A stretch of DNA of 16,630 nt from DATEOR01 sp046733475 (GTDB lineage Bacteria; Actinomycetota; Thermoleophilia; Gaiellales; Gaiellaceae): the NCBI GenBank assembly GCA_046733475.1, contig JBKPPF010000028.1, positions 1 to 16,630 of the forward strand, given 5' to 3'. Below are positions 6,634 through 13,672 of the stretch, piece after piece. Position 1 is the first letter of the stretch; every line of letters begins with the position of its first letter. Under the pieces are notes generated by a model. That model saw only the letters and a program-made list of their open reading frames with translations, made no database searches and was not told the origin of the DNA. Position numbers and translations under genes: made by a program.

Positions 6634-7833
6634 CTAGCCGAAGCGCTCGATGCGGAAGGGCTCGAGCTCTCGCGGGGAATCGCCGTCGAGGATTACCTGC
6701 GCGAGGAGCTTCCCCGTGACCGGGCCGAGCGTGATGCCCATGCGGCCGTGCCCAGTGGCGACGTAGAGGCCTTCGCGCGCCGGGACGGCCCCGATCACCG
6801 GGAGACCGTCCGACGGATACGGCCGGAGTCCGGCCCAGACGAGTTCGATCGCGTCGGGAGCCGACCAGTCCTTCAGGAAGGCGGCTGACGAGCGGAGCAG
6901 CGCGTTGATGCGGCGCGCCTTCAGCTTCTCGTCGATTCCCGTCAGGTCGAAGATGCCCGCAATCCGCAACAGCCCTCCATCGAACGTGCTGGTCCCGACC
7001 TTGCCCTCGGAGAGATAGAGCGCATGACGCGGAAGTCTGCCGCCCGACTTCGCCGTGATGCTGTAGCCCTTCGCCGCCTCCATGGGAAAACGGCGCTCGC
7101 CGAGGAGCGCGCCGGACCAGGCGCCGGCTGCCACCACGATTGCGTCCGCGTCCAGGTCATCGAGGTCGTCGACGGCAGTGTTCTCCTCTACTTCCGCACC
7201 GTTCGCGCGGAGCCATGCGGCGAGTCCGTGGGAGACGCTCTCCGGCCGCACGTAGCGCTCGCTCGGCGCGTGCACGCCGCCGATCACCGCCTCGGAGAGC
7301 GCCGGTTCGAGCTCCCGCGCTTCGTCGCCCGAGATGACCCGTACCGGCCCTTCGTACCCGGCCCTCTCGGCCTCGGTGAGCATCGCGGCGTACTCGTCGA
7401 GACCGGCCTCCGTCAGCGCCGCAACGAGCATCCCGCGCGAGTGCATCTCGAACTGCACCCCTGCCTCGCGGAGCTCGTCGTAGTCCGCGAACGACGACTT
7501 CGTCAGAGCGACGGTGGCCTCGAGGCCCGCCTGGTAGCGCTCGGCCGACGACGCGCGCCAGAAGCCCCAGGACCAGCGGAGAAATGACGGGCCCAGCAGC
7601 GGACTGATGAGAAGCGGGCTGTCACGGTGCAGCATTCCACGCAGTGCGCCGCCCATGACCCCAGGAGCCGGAAGCGGCGCGGAAAGCCCCGGGCAGATCC
7701 AGCCCGTGTTGCCGCGCGAGCAGCCCTCGCCGACGCGGCCGCGCTCGTAGACCGTCACGTCTGCCCCGCCACGCGTGAGCGCGAACGCGCAGGAGAGGCC
7801 GACAACTCCCCCGCCGACGACCGCTACGCGCAC
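6634..7833 (-). CDS. FAD-dependent amine/D-amino-acid oxidoreductase (DadA/DAO family)
   Basis: A 399-residue flavoenzyme of the glycine oxidase/DadA (DAO) superfamily. The N-terminal Rossmann motif VAVVGGGVVGLSCA has G7, G9 and G12, with E30 at the end of beta-2 to bind the FAD ribose. SRGNTGWICPG near 39-49 is the usual DadA-like FAD contact region. The C-terminal part has GLRPYPSDGLPVIG and ATGHGRMGITLGPVTGKLLA (359-378), and the ending ELEPFRIERF is typical. It should oxidise a secondary amine or D-amino acid; the substrate cannot be read. GTG start at 7831-7833 lies 4 bp after the stop of the FNR-like gene, so the two are co-transcribed. No strong Shine-Dalgarno is seen. Confidence 0.88.
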   Translation of the reverse strand: MRVAVVGGGVVGLSCAFALTRGGADVTVYERGRVGEGCSRGNTGWICPGLSAPLPAPGVMGGALRGMLHRDSPLLISPLLGPSFLRWSWGFWRASSAERYQAGLEATVALTKSSFADYDELREAGVQFEMHSRGMLVAALTEAGLDEYAAMLTEAERAGYEGPVRVISGDEARELEPALSEAVIGGVHAPSERYVRPESVSHGLAAWLRANGAEVEENTAVDDLDDLDADAIVVAAGAWSGALLGERRFPMEAAKGYSITAKSGGRLPRHALYLSEGKVGTSTFDGGLLRIAGIFDLTGIDEKLKARRINALLRSSAAFLKDWSAPDAIELVWAGLRPYPSDGLPVIGAVPAREGLYVATGHGRMGITLGPVTGKLLAQVILDGDSPRELEPFRIERFG

Positions 7834-7837
7834 GGGC

Positions 7838-8542
7838 CTAGTAGCCGCTGAACGAGTCCGACTGGACCTGGTCTTCGGGGAGGCCGGCCTCGAGCAGCGA
7901 CCCTTCGACGGACTTCGCCATCGGTGGGGGCCCGGCGATCATGAAATGGAAGGACTCGAGGTCGCCGAGGAGGTCTCGGAGTACGCCTGCGTCCAGCATC
8001 CGTGTGTCGCCGTCCCAGCTCGGGTCCTCGGTCATGGTGAAGATGACCCGGCATCGCGGGACCACCGACTCGAGCTCCTTCAGCTCGTCGAGGAACGCCG
8101 TCGATTCGACGTCGCGGTTCGAGTAGACCAGGGTGATGTCGTAGTCGAGATCCTTGTCGGCGATGTAGCGGAGCATGGAGCGGAACGGCGTGATGCCGAT
8201 CCCGCCGGCGATGAACGCATACCGCTTCGATGTGTCCTCCGGGAGCACGAAGCTTCCCTTCGGCGGCTCGACGTCGACTGCCGAGCCCTCTGGCATCTCG
8301 ACGAGCGAGCGCTTGAAGGCCGTGTCGCGGATGCGCGTGGCGAGGCCGAGGTGGCCCTCGGTTGGTGAGGTGACCACCGTGATGTGCCGCCGCGCTCCCT
8401 TCTCGTCGTCGTACGGCGGGTCGAGCAGCTCGACCCAGAAGTACTCGCCGGGCGTCCAGTCGACCTCGTCGCTGACGAGTTCGAAGGTGACGAGGAGGGT
8501 CCCCTTCGCGACCTCGCGCTTCTCCTTGATCGTTGCCTGCAT
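7838..8542 (-). CDS. FNR-like FAD/NAD(P)-binding oxidoreductase
   Basis: A 234-residue ferredoxin-NADP+ reductase fold without an attached ferredoxin. The flavin-binding beta-barrel (about 1-100) holds RHITVVTSP at 52-60 in the position of the usual RxYS motif, so the canonical Tyr-Ser is replaced. The nucleotide-binding domain has AGGIGITPFRSML at 112-124, VYSNRDVESTAF at 139-150 and IAGPPPMAKSV at 202-212 (family CGPxxM, with Ala for Cys). The C-terminus SFSGY matches the aromatic FxGY end common in this group. It would shuttle electrons between NAD(P)H and an unknown partner. A clear Shine-Dalgarno AAGGAG (8548-8553) lies 5 nt before the ATG at 8540-8542. It sits 53 bp after clpC and 4 bp before the amine oxidoreductase. 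Confidence 0.88.
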   Translation of the reverse strand: MQATIKEKREVAKGTLLVTFELVSDEVDWTPGEYFWVELLDPPYDDEKGARRHITVVTSPTEGHLGLATRIRDTAFKRSLVEMPEGSAVDVEPPKGSFVLPEDTSKRYAFIAGGIGITPFRSMLRYIADKDLDYDITLVYSNRDVESTAFLDELKELESVVPRCRVIFTMTEDPSWDGDTRMLDAGVLRDLLGDLESFHFMIAGPPPMAKSVEGSLLEAGLPEDQVQSDSFSGY

Positions 8543-8568
8543 CAGTTCTCCTTAGTGGCAGGCATTGT

Positions 8569-8585
8569 GGCGGTTCTTACCCGCC
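8569..8585 (-). other. GC hairpin between clpC and the FNR-like gene
   Basis: GGCGG and CCGCC form a 5-bp stem with a 7-nt loop, 10 bp after the clpC stop. No U-tract follows, so it is at most a processing or weak pausing structure; the downstream gene may be read through from clpC. Confidence 0.25.
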
Positions 8586-8595
8586 CGCGAGAAGG

Positions 8596-11124
8596 TTATT
8601 CGTCGCCGTGCGGGTCTTCGTCGCCCGCTTCGGCCGCCGGCTCCTCGGGGGGAACCGTGACCTTCTCGGGCTCGGGCTCGTCGGGCGGATCGATGACCGA
8701 GATGCCGACCTCTTCGTCGTCCTTGCGGTCGACCATGATCGTGGAGCCCGGCTTGAGCGAGCGGCCGAGGACGAAGTCCGCCAGCGGATCCTCGATGTAG
8801 TGCTGAATCGCGCGGCGGAGCGGCCGGGCGCCCATTGCCGGGTCGTAGCCCTTCTCGACGAGCAGCTCCTTGGCCGCCTCGGAGAGCTCGATGGCGGCCT
8901 CGTGCTCGCTCATCTGCTCCTTCAGCCGCTTCATCATCAGGTCGACGATGATCTTGATCTCGTCCTTCGTCAGCTTGTGGAAGACGATCACCTCGTCGAT
9001 GCGGTTCAGGAGCTCGGGGCGGAAGACCTTCTTGAGCTCGCCCATGATCCGATCCTTCATGTCCTCGTAGGACAGGCCGGTCTCGTCGCCGACGCTGAAG
9101 CCGAGCGACTGGTTCTTCGAGATGGTGGCCGCGCCGATGTTCGAGGTCATGATCACGATCGTGTTGCGGAAGTCGACCTTGCGGCCCTGGGCATCGGTCA
9201 GCTTCCCGTCCTCGAGGATCTGGAGGAGGATGTTGAAAACGTCCGGATGGGCCTTCTCGATCTCGTCGAGGAGGACGACGGAGTACGGCTTGCGGCGCAC
9301 GGCCTCGGTCAGCTGGCCGCCCTCGTCGTAGCCGATGTAGCCCGGAGGCGAGCCGACGAGCCGGGACACGGAGTGCTTCTCCATGTACTCCGACATGTCG
9401 ACCTGGATCATCGCGTCCTCGTCGCCGAAGAGGAACTCGGCGAGCGTTCGCGCCAGCTCGGTCTTCCCCACGCCCGAGGGGCCGAGGAAGATGAACGAGC
9501 CGGTCGGGCGCTTCGGGTCCTTGATGCCGGCGCGCGCGCGGCGGATGGACTTCGAGACGGCGACGATCGCCTCGTTCTGGCCGATGACGCGCTTGTGGAG
9601 CTCGTCCTCCATGCGGATGAGCTTCTGCGACTCGGCCTCGGTGAGCTTGAAGACGGGGATGCCCGTCCACATCGAGACGATGTCGGCGATCTCCTCCTCG
9701 CCGATCTCCGGCTGCTCGACCTGCTCGGAGTTGCGCCACTTCTCCTCGAGATCGCGCTTCTTCTGCGAGAGCTTGCGCTCCTTGTCGCGGAGATTGGCGG
9801 CTTTCTCGAACTCCTGTGCCTCGATCGCCGCTTCCTTCTCCTCGCGGACGCGCTCGATCTCTTCCTCGAGCTCGCGGTGCCGCGGGGGAGCCGTCATCGT
9901 CTTGATGCGCATGCGTGAGGCTGCCTCGTCGATGAGGTCGATGGCCTTGTCCGGCAGGTGGCGATCCTGGATGTAGCGGTCGGAGAGCACCGCTGCCGCG
10001 CGGAGCGCATCGTCGGTGATCGTGCAGCGGTGGTGGGCCTCGTAGCGGTCGCGCAGGCCGCGCAGGATCTGCTGCGTGTCGTCCACGGTCGGCTCGTCCA
10101 CCTTGATCTGCTGGAAGCGGCGCTCGAGAGCGGCGTCGCGCTCGAGGTACTTGCGGTATTCGTCGAGCGTGGTCGCGCCGATCGTCTGGAGCTCGCCGCG
10201 CGCGAGCGCGGGCTTGAGGATCGAGGCGGCGTCGATGGCGCCCTCCGCAGCACCCGCGCCGACGAGATTGTGGAGCTCGTCGATGAACAGGATGATGTCG
10301 CCGCGCTGGGTGATCTCCTTCATCACCTTCTTCAGGCGCTCCTCGAACTCACCGCGGTACTTCGACCCGGCGACGAGAGCGGCGAGGTCGAGTGTGTAGA
10401 TCTGCTTGCCCTTCAGGAGCTCAGGCACCTGGTTCCCGCTGATGCGGGCGGCGAGGCCCTCTACGACGGCGGTCTTGCCGACGCCGGGCTCGCCGATGAG
10501 CACCGGGTTGTTCTTGGTCCGGCGCGAGAGGATCTGCATGACTCGCTCGATCTCCGTCTGGCGCCCGACCACCGGGTCGAGCTTGCCCTCGGAGGCGAGC
10601 CGCGTGAGGTTGCGGCCGAACTGATCGAGCAGCTTGGAGCTCTTCGTCTTCTCGCCCGTCGCGCCGCCGCCGCCCTGCTGCCGCCGGCCCGGGCCGGAAA
10701 GCATGCGGATGATCTCGTTGCGGATCTTCTCCGCATCGGCGTCGAAGTCCAGCAGGATGCGGGCCGCCACACCCTCGTTCTCGCGCACCAGGCCGAGGAG
10801 GATGTGCTCGGTCCCGATGTAGTTGTGGCCGAGAGAGAGCGCTTCACGAAGCGCGAGCTCCAGGACCTTCTTGGCGCGCGGGGTGAACGGGATCTGGCCC
10901 GTCGTCACCTCGTCGCCCTGCCCGACGATGCGCGCGACTTGGGCGCGCACCTCCTCGACCGTGATGTCGAGGCTCTCGAGAACCCGGGCTGCGAGCCCCT
11001 CTTCCTCCCGGAGAAGGCCGAGGAGGATGTGCTCGGTCCCGATGTAGTTGTGCTTCAGCGCGCGGGCTTCGTCCTGTGCGAGAACGACGACCTGTCTTGC
11101 CCTCTCAGTAAACCGTTCGAACAA
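8596..11124 (-). CDS. clpC: ATP-dependent Clp protease ATP-binding subunit ClpC
   Basis: An 842-residue Hsp100 unfoldase that feeds substrates to ClpP. Two Clp-N repeats occupy 1-145, with the parallel NYIGTEHILLGL blocks at 26-37 and 101-112. AAA1 has Walker A GEPGVGKT at 211-218 and Walker B ILFIDE at 278-283. A UVR-type coiled middle segment with EFEKAANLRDKE (438-449) marks ClpC rather than ClpB or ClpA. AAA2 has Walker A GPSGVGKT at 548-555, Walker B LLDE at 618-621 and FRPELLNRID at 701-710. The acidic, Pro-rich tail (811-842) is variable. The start is TTG at 11122-11124, giving the standard MFERFTERAR, with AAAGGA (11133-11138) 8 nt upstream. No ctsR, mcsA or mcsB lies upstream, unlike Firmicutes. 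Confidence 0.98.
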   Translation of the reverse strand: MFERFTERARQVVVLAQDEARALKHNYIGTEHILLGLLREEEGLAARVLESLDITVEEVRAQVARIVGQGDEVTTGQIPFTPRAKKVLELALREALSLGHNYIGTEHILLGLVRENEGVAARILLDFDADAEKIRNEIIRMLSGPGRRQQGGGGATGEKTKSSKLLDQFGRNLTRLASEGKLDPVVGRQTEIERVMQILSRRTKNNPVLIGEPGVGKTAVVEGLAARISGNQVPELLKGKQIYTLDLAALVAGSKYRGEFEERLKKVMKEITQRGDIILFIDELHNLVGAGAAEGAIDAASILKPALARGELQTIGATTLDEYRKYLERDAALERRFQQIKVDEPTVDDTQQILRGLRDRYEAHHRCTITDDALRAAAVLSDRYIQDRHLPDKAIDLIDEAASRMRIKTMTAPPRHRELEEEIERVREEKEAAIEAQEFEKAANLRDKERKLSQKKRDLEEKWRNSEQVEQPEIGEEEIADIVSMWTGIPVFKLTEAESQKLIRMEDELHKRVIGQNEAIVAVSKSIRRARAGIKDPKRPTGSFIFLGPSGVGKTELARTLAEFLFGDEDAMIQVDMSEYMEKHSVSRLVGSPPGYIGYDEGGQLTEAVRRKPYSVVLLDEIEKAHPDVFNILLQILEDGKLTDAQGRKVDFRNTIVIMTSNIGAATISKNQSLGFSVGDETGLSYEDMKDRIMGELKKVFRPELLNRIDEVIVFHKLTKDEIKIIVDLMMKRLKEQMSEHEAAIELSEAAKELLVEKGYDPAMGARPLRRAIQHYIEDPLADFVLGRSLKPGSTIMVDRKDDEEVGISVIDPPDEPEPEKVTVPPEEPAAEAGDEDPHGDE

Positions 11125-11156
11125 CCCTTGAATCCTTTCTCGCTTGCTCGCGACCT

Positions 11157-11186
11157 ATCGTACCGATTCGGTCGGGAGCTACCGAA
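11157..11186 (-). promoter_or_regulatory. Candidate clpC promoter embedded in inverted repeats
   Basis: On the minus strand, TTCGGT (11181-11186) and TACGAT (11157-11162) are 18 bp apart, putting a start near 11150 and a short leader before the clpC TTG. ACCGATTCGGT (11162-11172, an odd palindrome) touches the -10, and its TTCGGT half forms an inverted repeat with ACCGAA (11181-11186), 8 nt away. A repressor binding there would cover the promoter. The -35 is a poor match to TTGACA, so this is tentative. Confidence 0.35.
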
Positions 11187-11293
11187 CGCCTGCGAGACAC
11201 GCTACGTGTTCGTATCGGACGCACGACACATTTCCTCAAGGATCCCTCTCGCGAGGGCGGCGCAACCGGTCCGAGTAGACGATTTTCTATCGT

Positions 11294-11821
11294 GTGACCG
11301 TCCTCCGCTGGATCTCCACAGCTCTCGCAGCACTCGTCTTCGCGGCCCCAGCAGGCGCGACGACCGTCGTCCAGCACGACGGGGCCGAGAATCGGCTCGT
11401 GCAGCGGATCAACCTCGTGCGGGAGAATCAGGGGATCCAGCACCTGCACGTCGCCACGCGCCTGACGCACGCCGCGACCCGGCATTCGAACTCGATGGCA
11501 AACGTCGGCTACTTCCGCCATGAGCTTCGCCACAACGGCAAGTGGAAGTCGTTCGGAACGTGGATCCGTTGGTACTGGCCGGGTCTGGGCTACGCGTCCT
11601 GGAGCGCCGGCGAGAACCTCGCCTGGCGAGCGCCCGGGCTCGGCGTCCGCAAGACGGTCTCGCTCTGGATGCACAGCCCCGGGCACCGCGCCAACCTCCT
11701 CAACAAGGACTGGAACAAGATCGGCGTCTCGATCGCCCACGTCACGAACCCGGTCGGCTACTACAAGGACTACTCGGAGGCGACCATCGTCACCGCCGAC
11801 TTCGGTCGCCGCTCGAAGTGA
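11294..11821 (+). CDS. Secreted CAP-domain (SCP/YkwD-like) protein
   Basis: A 175-residue protein. The N-terminus is a signal peptide: a charged start, a hydrophobic stretch (about 6-18) and a cleavage-like APAGA near 18-22. The rest is a bacterial CAP domain (Cysteine-rich secretory, Antigen 5, PR-1): NRLVQRINLVRENQG at 33-47, HSNSMANVGYFRHE at 64-77, AGENLAW at 105-111, WMHSPGHRANLL at 125-136 and VTADFG at 166-171. The His and Glu residues of the CAP cavity are present (H64, E107, H131). The protein acts outside the cell and its ligand is unknown. The GTG at 11294 is the only start that yields the intact signal peptide. It is transcribed divergently from clpC across a gap of about 170 bp. 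Confidence 0.88.
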   Translation: MTVLRWISTALAALVFAAPAGATTVVQHDGAENRLVQRINLVRENQGIQHLHVATRLTHAATRHSNSMANVGYFRHELRHNGKWKSFGTWIRWYWPGLGYASWSAGENLAWRAPGLGVRKTVSLWMHSPGHRANLLNKDWNKIGVSIAHVTNPVGYYKDYSEATIVTADFGRRSK

Positions 11822-11874
11822 GCAACTGGAGCAGCCGTTCGTTGAATCCGGGCGCCGCTCGAGGGCTGTGACTT

Positions 11875-12076
11875 GCAGAGATGGTCGCCGGGCCTGATTC
11901 GCTCGGCGACCCAGGACTCCTGCTCCTCGAAGTCGATCCGCGCCTCGGGAGAATTCGGCGGGTACCCGGGCCGGGTTCAGCACGCCCAGCTCGTAGCGGT
12001 CGGCGAGCGCACGTTGTGCCGCGCAGGCGGCTTCTCCGTTGCGGACGCTGCCGTGAACGAAGACAAGTCGTCCCAC
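11875..12076 (-). pseudogene. Remnant of an alpha/beta-hydrolase (frameshifted and truncated)
   Basis: Read on the minus strand from GTG 12074-12076, the first frame gives RLVFVHGSVRNGEAACAAQR and continues to RYELGVLN. This is the start of a typical alpha/beta-hydrolase, with the oxyanion-hole HGS. Near 11977-11982 the frame must shift by one base (an extra C in AACCCGG) to continue as RPGYPPNSPEARIDFEEQE, then WVAERIRPGDHLC. Family members then reach VGHSYGG with the nucleophile serine, but here the similarity stops at about 11875, 54 bp before the end of the CAP gene. The nucleophile, acid and histidine are all missing, so even a repaired frame could not encode an enzyme. Identification is by eye from the RPGYPPN and RIDFE patterns. 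Confidence 0.75.
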
Positions 12077-12116
12077 CGCGGCGACCCTAACCGAGTGAAC
12101 GGTTAGTCTCGCGCGG
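12077..12116. promoter_or_regulatory. Bidirectional leaderless-type promoter with central palindrome
   Basis: CTAACCG (12087-12093), a 6-nt spacer and CGGTTAG (12100-12106) form a perfect palindrome, of the size and base pattern of TetR-family operators. On the plus strand it overlaps TAGTCT (12104-12109), 7 nt before the GTG of the glycosylase gene. On the minus strand it overlaps TAGGGT (plus 12084-12089), 7 nt before the GTG of the hydrolase remnant. Both starts lack a Shine-Dalgarno, so both transcripts look leaderless and a repressor dimer here would block both. No regulator gene is in the window. Confidence 0.55.
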
Positions 12117-12988
12117 GTGCCTCTCGAGACTACGATCGCGCCGGTTCAGCCGTACTCGCTCGCTCTCTCCGCACGGATGAAGAGCGACGCGACGCGGTCT
12201 TTCCGCGACGGCGTCCTCACAGTCGTCTACGAGGCGGGTGAGGCGCCCGCTTTAGCCCGCGTCGTTCAGAAGCCAGACGGCAAGCTCGACGCGTCCATCG
12301 AGAGCCCCGAGCCGCAGAAGGCGCTTGCGAAGCTCCGCTTCGTCCTCGCGGCGGACGAGGACCACTCGGAGTTCGTGCGCCGGTTTCGCGACGACGCGCT
12401 GATCGGCAATGCGGTCAAGACCCTCGGGGGAATGCGGCCGATTCGAACGGCCACGGTCGTCCACTCGCTCCTCAAGGCTGTCTGCGGGCAGCTGATCGAC
12501 TCGCGGTCGGCCCGGCTCCTCGAGGCGAAGCTCATCCGCCGCGCCTGCCCGGAGCACGAGGGCCTTCGTCTCCCGCCGACGCGGGAAACCTTCCAGCGCT
12601 TCACGCGTGCCGAGCTCGCGAGGGACGGTCTCGTTTCGCGGAAGGCATCCGCCCTCCTCCGCCTGACCAGGGAGCTCGACCTCGAACGGCTCCACGGTGT
12701 CTCGACAGACGTGGCTGAGCGAAGAATCGAGCGCGAGCGCGGCCTCGGCCCCTGGTCGGCCGGGATGGTCTGTCTCTACGGTCTCGGGCGCTACGAGTGC
12801 GGGCTGGTCGGAGACCTCGGGCTCGTCAAGCTCGTCTCCGCGAAGCGGGGCCGCTGGGTCGAGACCGAGGAGACGCGCGAGCTACTCGAGCCTTACGAGG
12901 AGTGGGCCGGTCTCGCGAGCGTCTTCATCCTCGCGGGTACGCCGAGGCGGCACGGGAGCGCGTATCTATGGCGGCGGGCCCCGTCTAA
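12117..12988 (+). CDS. AlkA-like DNA-3-methyladenine glycosylase (HhH-GPD), frame break near the C-terminus
   Basis: From GTG 12117 one frame gives 274 clean residues of an AlkA-type glycosylase: an N-terminal beta domain (about 10-95); GMRPIRTATVVHSLLKAVCG at 105-124, with Q125 next; the helix-hairpin-helix GLGPWSAG at 209-216; and the catalytic aspartate D233 in VGDLGLVK. It should excise alkylated bases. The family pattern then continues WAGLASVFILAG, after which this frame runs as Arg/Ser-rich sequence to 13124, antisense to the methyltransferase. One missing G near 12935-12938 would instead give ...LAGYAEAARERVSMAAGPV and a stop at 12986-12988, abutting the convergent gene; I give that end. 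The break may be a real mutation or a sequence error; the glycosylase core is complete either way. Confidence 0.75.
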
Positions 12989-13661
12989 CCAGGCGCGCGA
13001 TCTATCCGCAGAGAGAGACGCTTGCGACCCGCCCAGTCCCTCTCGTGGGTCGAGAACGACCCCATCCCGGCCTTCCGGACGACCTGCGACAGGCTTTCGG
13101 CGTCGTGGGCGAAGTGGGGGTTGAGCCCGCCGTCGATGAGATACCACGACCACCTGTTGTCGGGCCCGCGGCGCAGGCCCGTGTCGAGCTCCTCCTCAGT
13201 CGGCGGCGCGTATTCGGTCCCTCGACGAGTGCGAACCCTCCAGGAGCAAGGACGCGCCACATCTCCCTCGATGCGGCCACTTGTTCGGCCTCCTCCAGGA
13301 GTTCGTGGAAGGCCGACCAGAAGCAGAGGACAACGTCGAACGACGCGTCGGGAAACGGCAACTCCGTCATCGAGGCTGAGACGACCTCAACTTGGACGCC
13401 CGCGTCCCCAGCACGCCGCCGAGGCTCGGTCATCAGTGCCGGAGCAATGTCCACACCGGTCACCCGGTGGCCGACGGCCGCCAGTGGGACGGCGATGCGT
13501 CCGTATCCGCAGCCGACGTCGAGGACACGGGAGGCCTCCGGGATCATCGCTTGCAGCGCCTCCAGAATCTCCTTGTCCCACTCCGGCCGCGTCCGCGCCT
13601 CGAGCCCTCTTACGCCCAGGCCCGCATAGAAGGCCCGCGAGATGTCCTCCGAGCGCGGCAC
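12985..13661 (-). CDS. Class I SAM-dependent methyltransferase, interrupted by a frameshift
   Basis: From GTG 13659-13661 the first frame gives 148 residues. It has SAM motif I VLDVGCGYGRIAVPLA (47-62), an acidic loop GVDIAPAL at 69-76, DASFDVVLCFWSAFHEL (105-121) and LAPGGFALVEG (138-148). Around 13216-13222 coding switches to another frame (one base missing in GAGGGACCG) and continues as TEYAPPTEEELD, RWSWYLIDGGLNPHFA and SLSQVVRKAGMG to a TAG at 12985-12987; the original frame becomes Arg/Ser/Thr/Gly-rich shadow. Repaired length is about 225 residues, normal for a small-molecule or protein methyltransferase; the substrate is unknown. It follows lysS by 11 nt, so it may be read from the same transcript. 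As it stands the C-terminal third would be lost. Confidence 0.75.
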
Positions 13662-13672
13662 CTTGGCGGCGG

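Noticed and set aside
4226..6719. Long plus-strand frames opposite disA and radA
   Set aside because: Antisense to genes with complete catalytic motifs; no motif of their own.
6547..6888. Plus-strand open frame of 113 codons beginning MPAQIFTDSERPDLYDRL
   Set aside because: Most of it is antisense to the end of the amine oxidoreductase, no Shine-Dalgarno or family match is seen, and the final part is plainly a shadow. The first 29 codons lie in a gap and could be a remnant, but this is not supportable.
11125..11293. CIRCE, CtsR or HspR (HAIR) box upstream of clpC
   Set aside because: Only a partial CTCAAG-like half site was found; no full inverted repeat of a known heat-shock operator.
8533..11523. 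Two long plus-strand frames (8533-9918 and 9958-11523) opposite clpC
   Set aside because: Shadows of clpC with biased composition and no recognisable motif.
11105..12076. Minus-strand open frame of 323 codons opposite the CAP gene
   Set aside because: Only its first 40 or so codons look coding (the hydrolase remnant). After the frame break it is a shadow of the CAP gene, so only the remnant is annotated.
13205..13230. Programmed ribosomal frameshift in the methyltransferase
   Set aside because: No slippery heptamer or evident downstream pseudoknot; two other indels nearby make mutation or sequence error the simpler reading.
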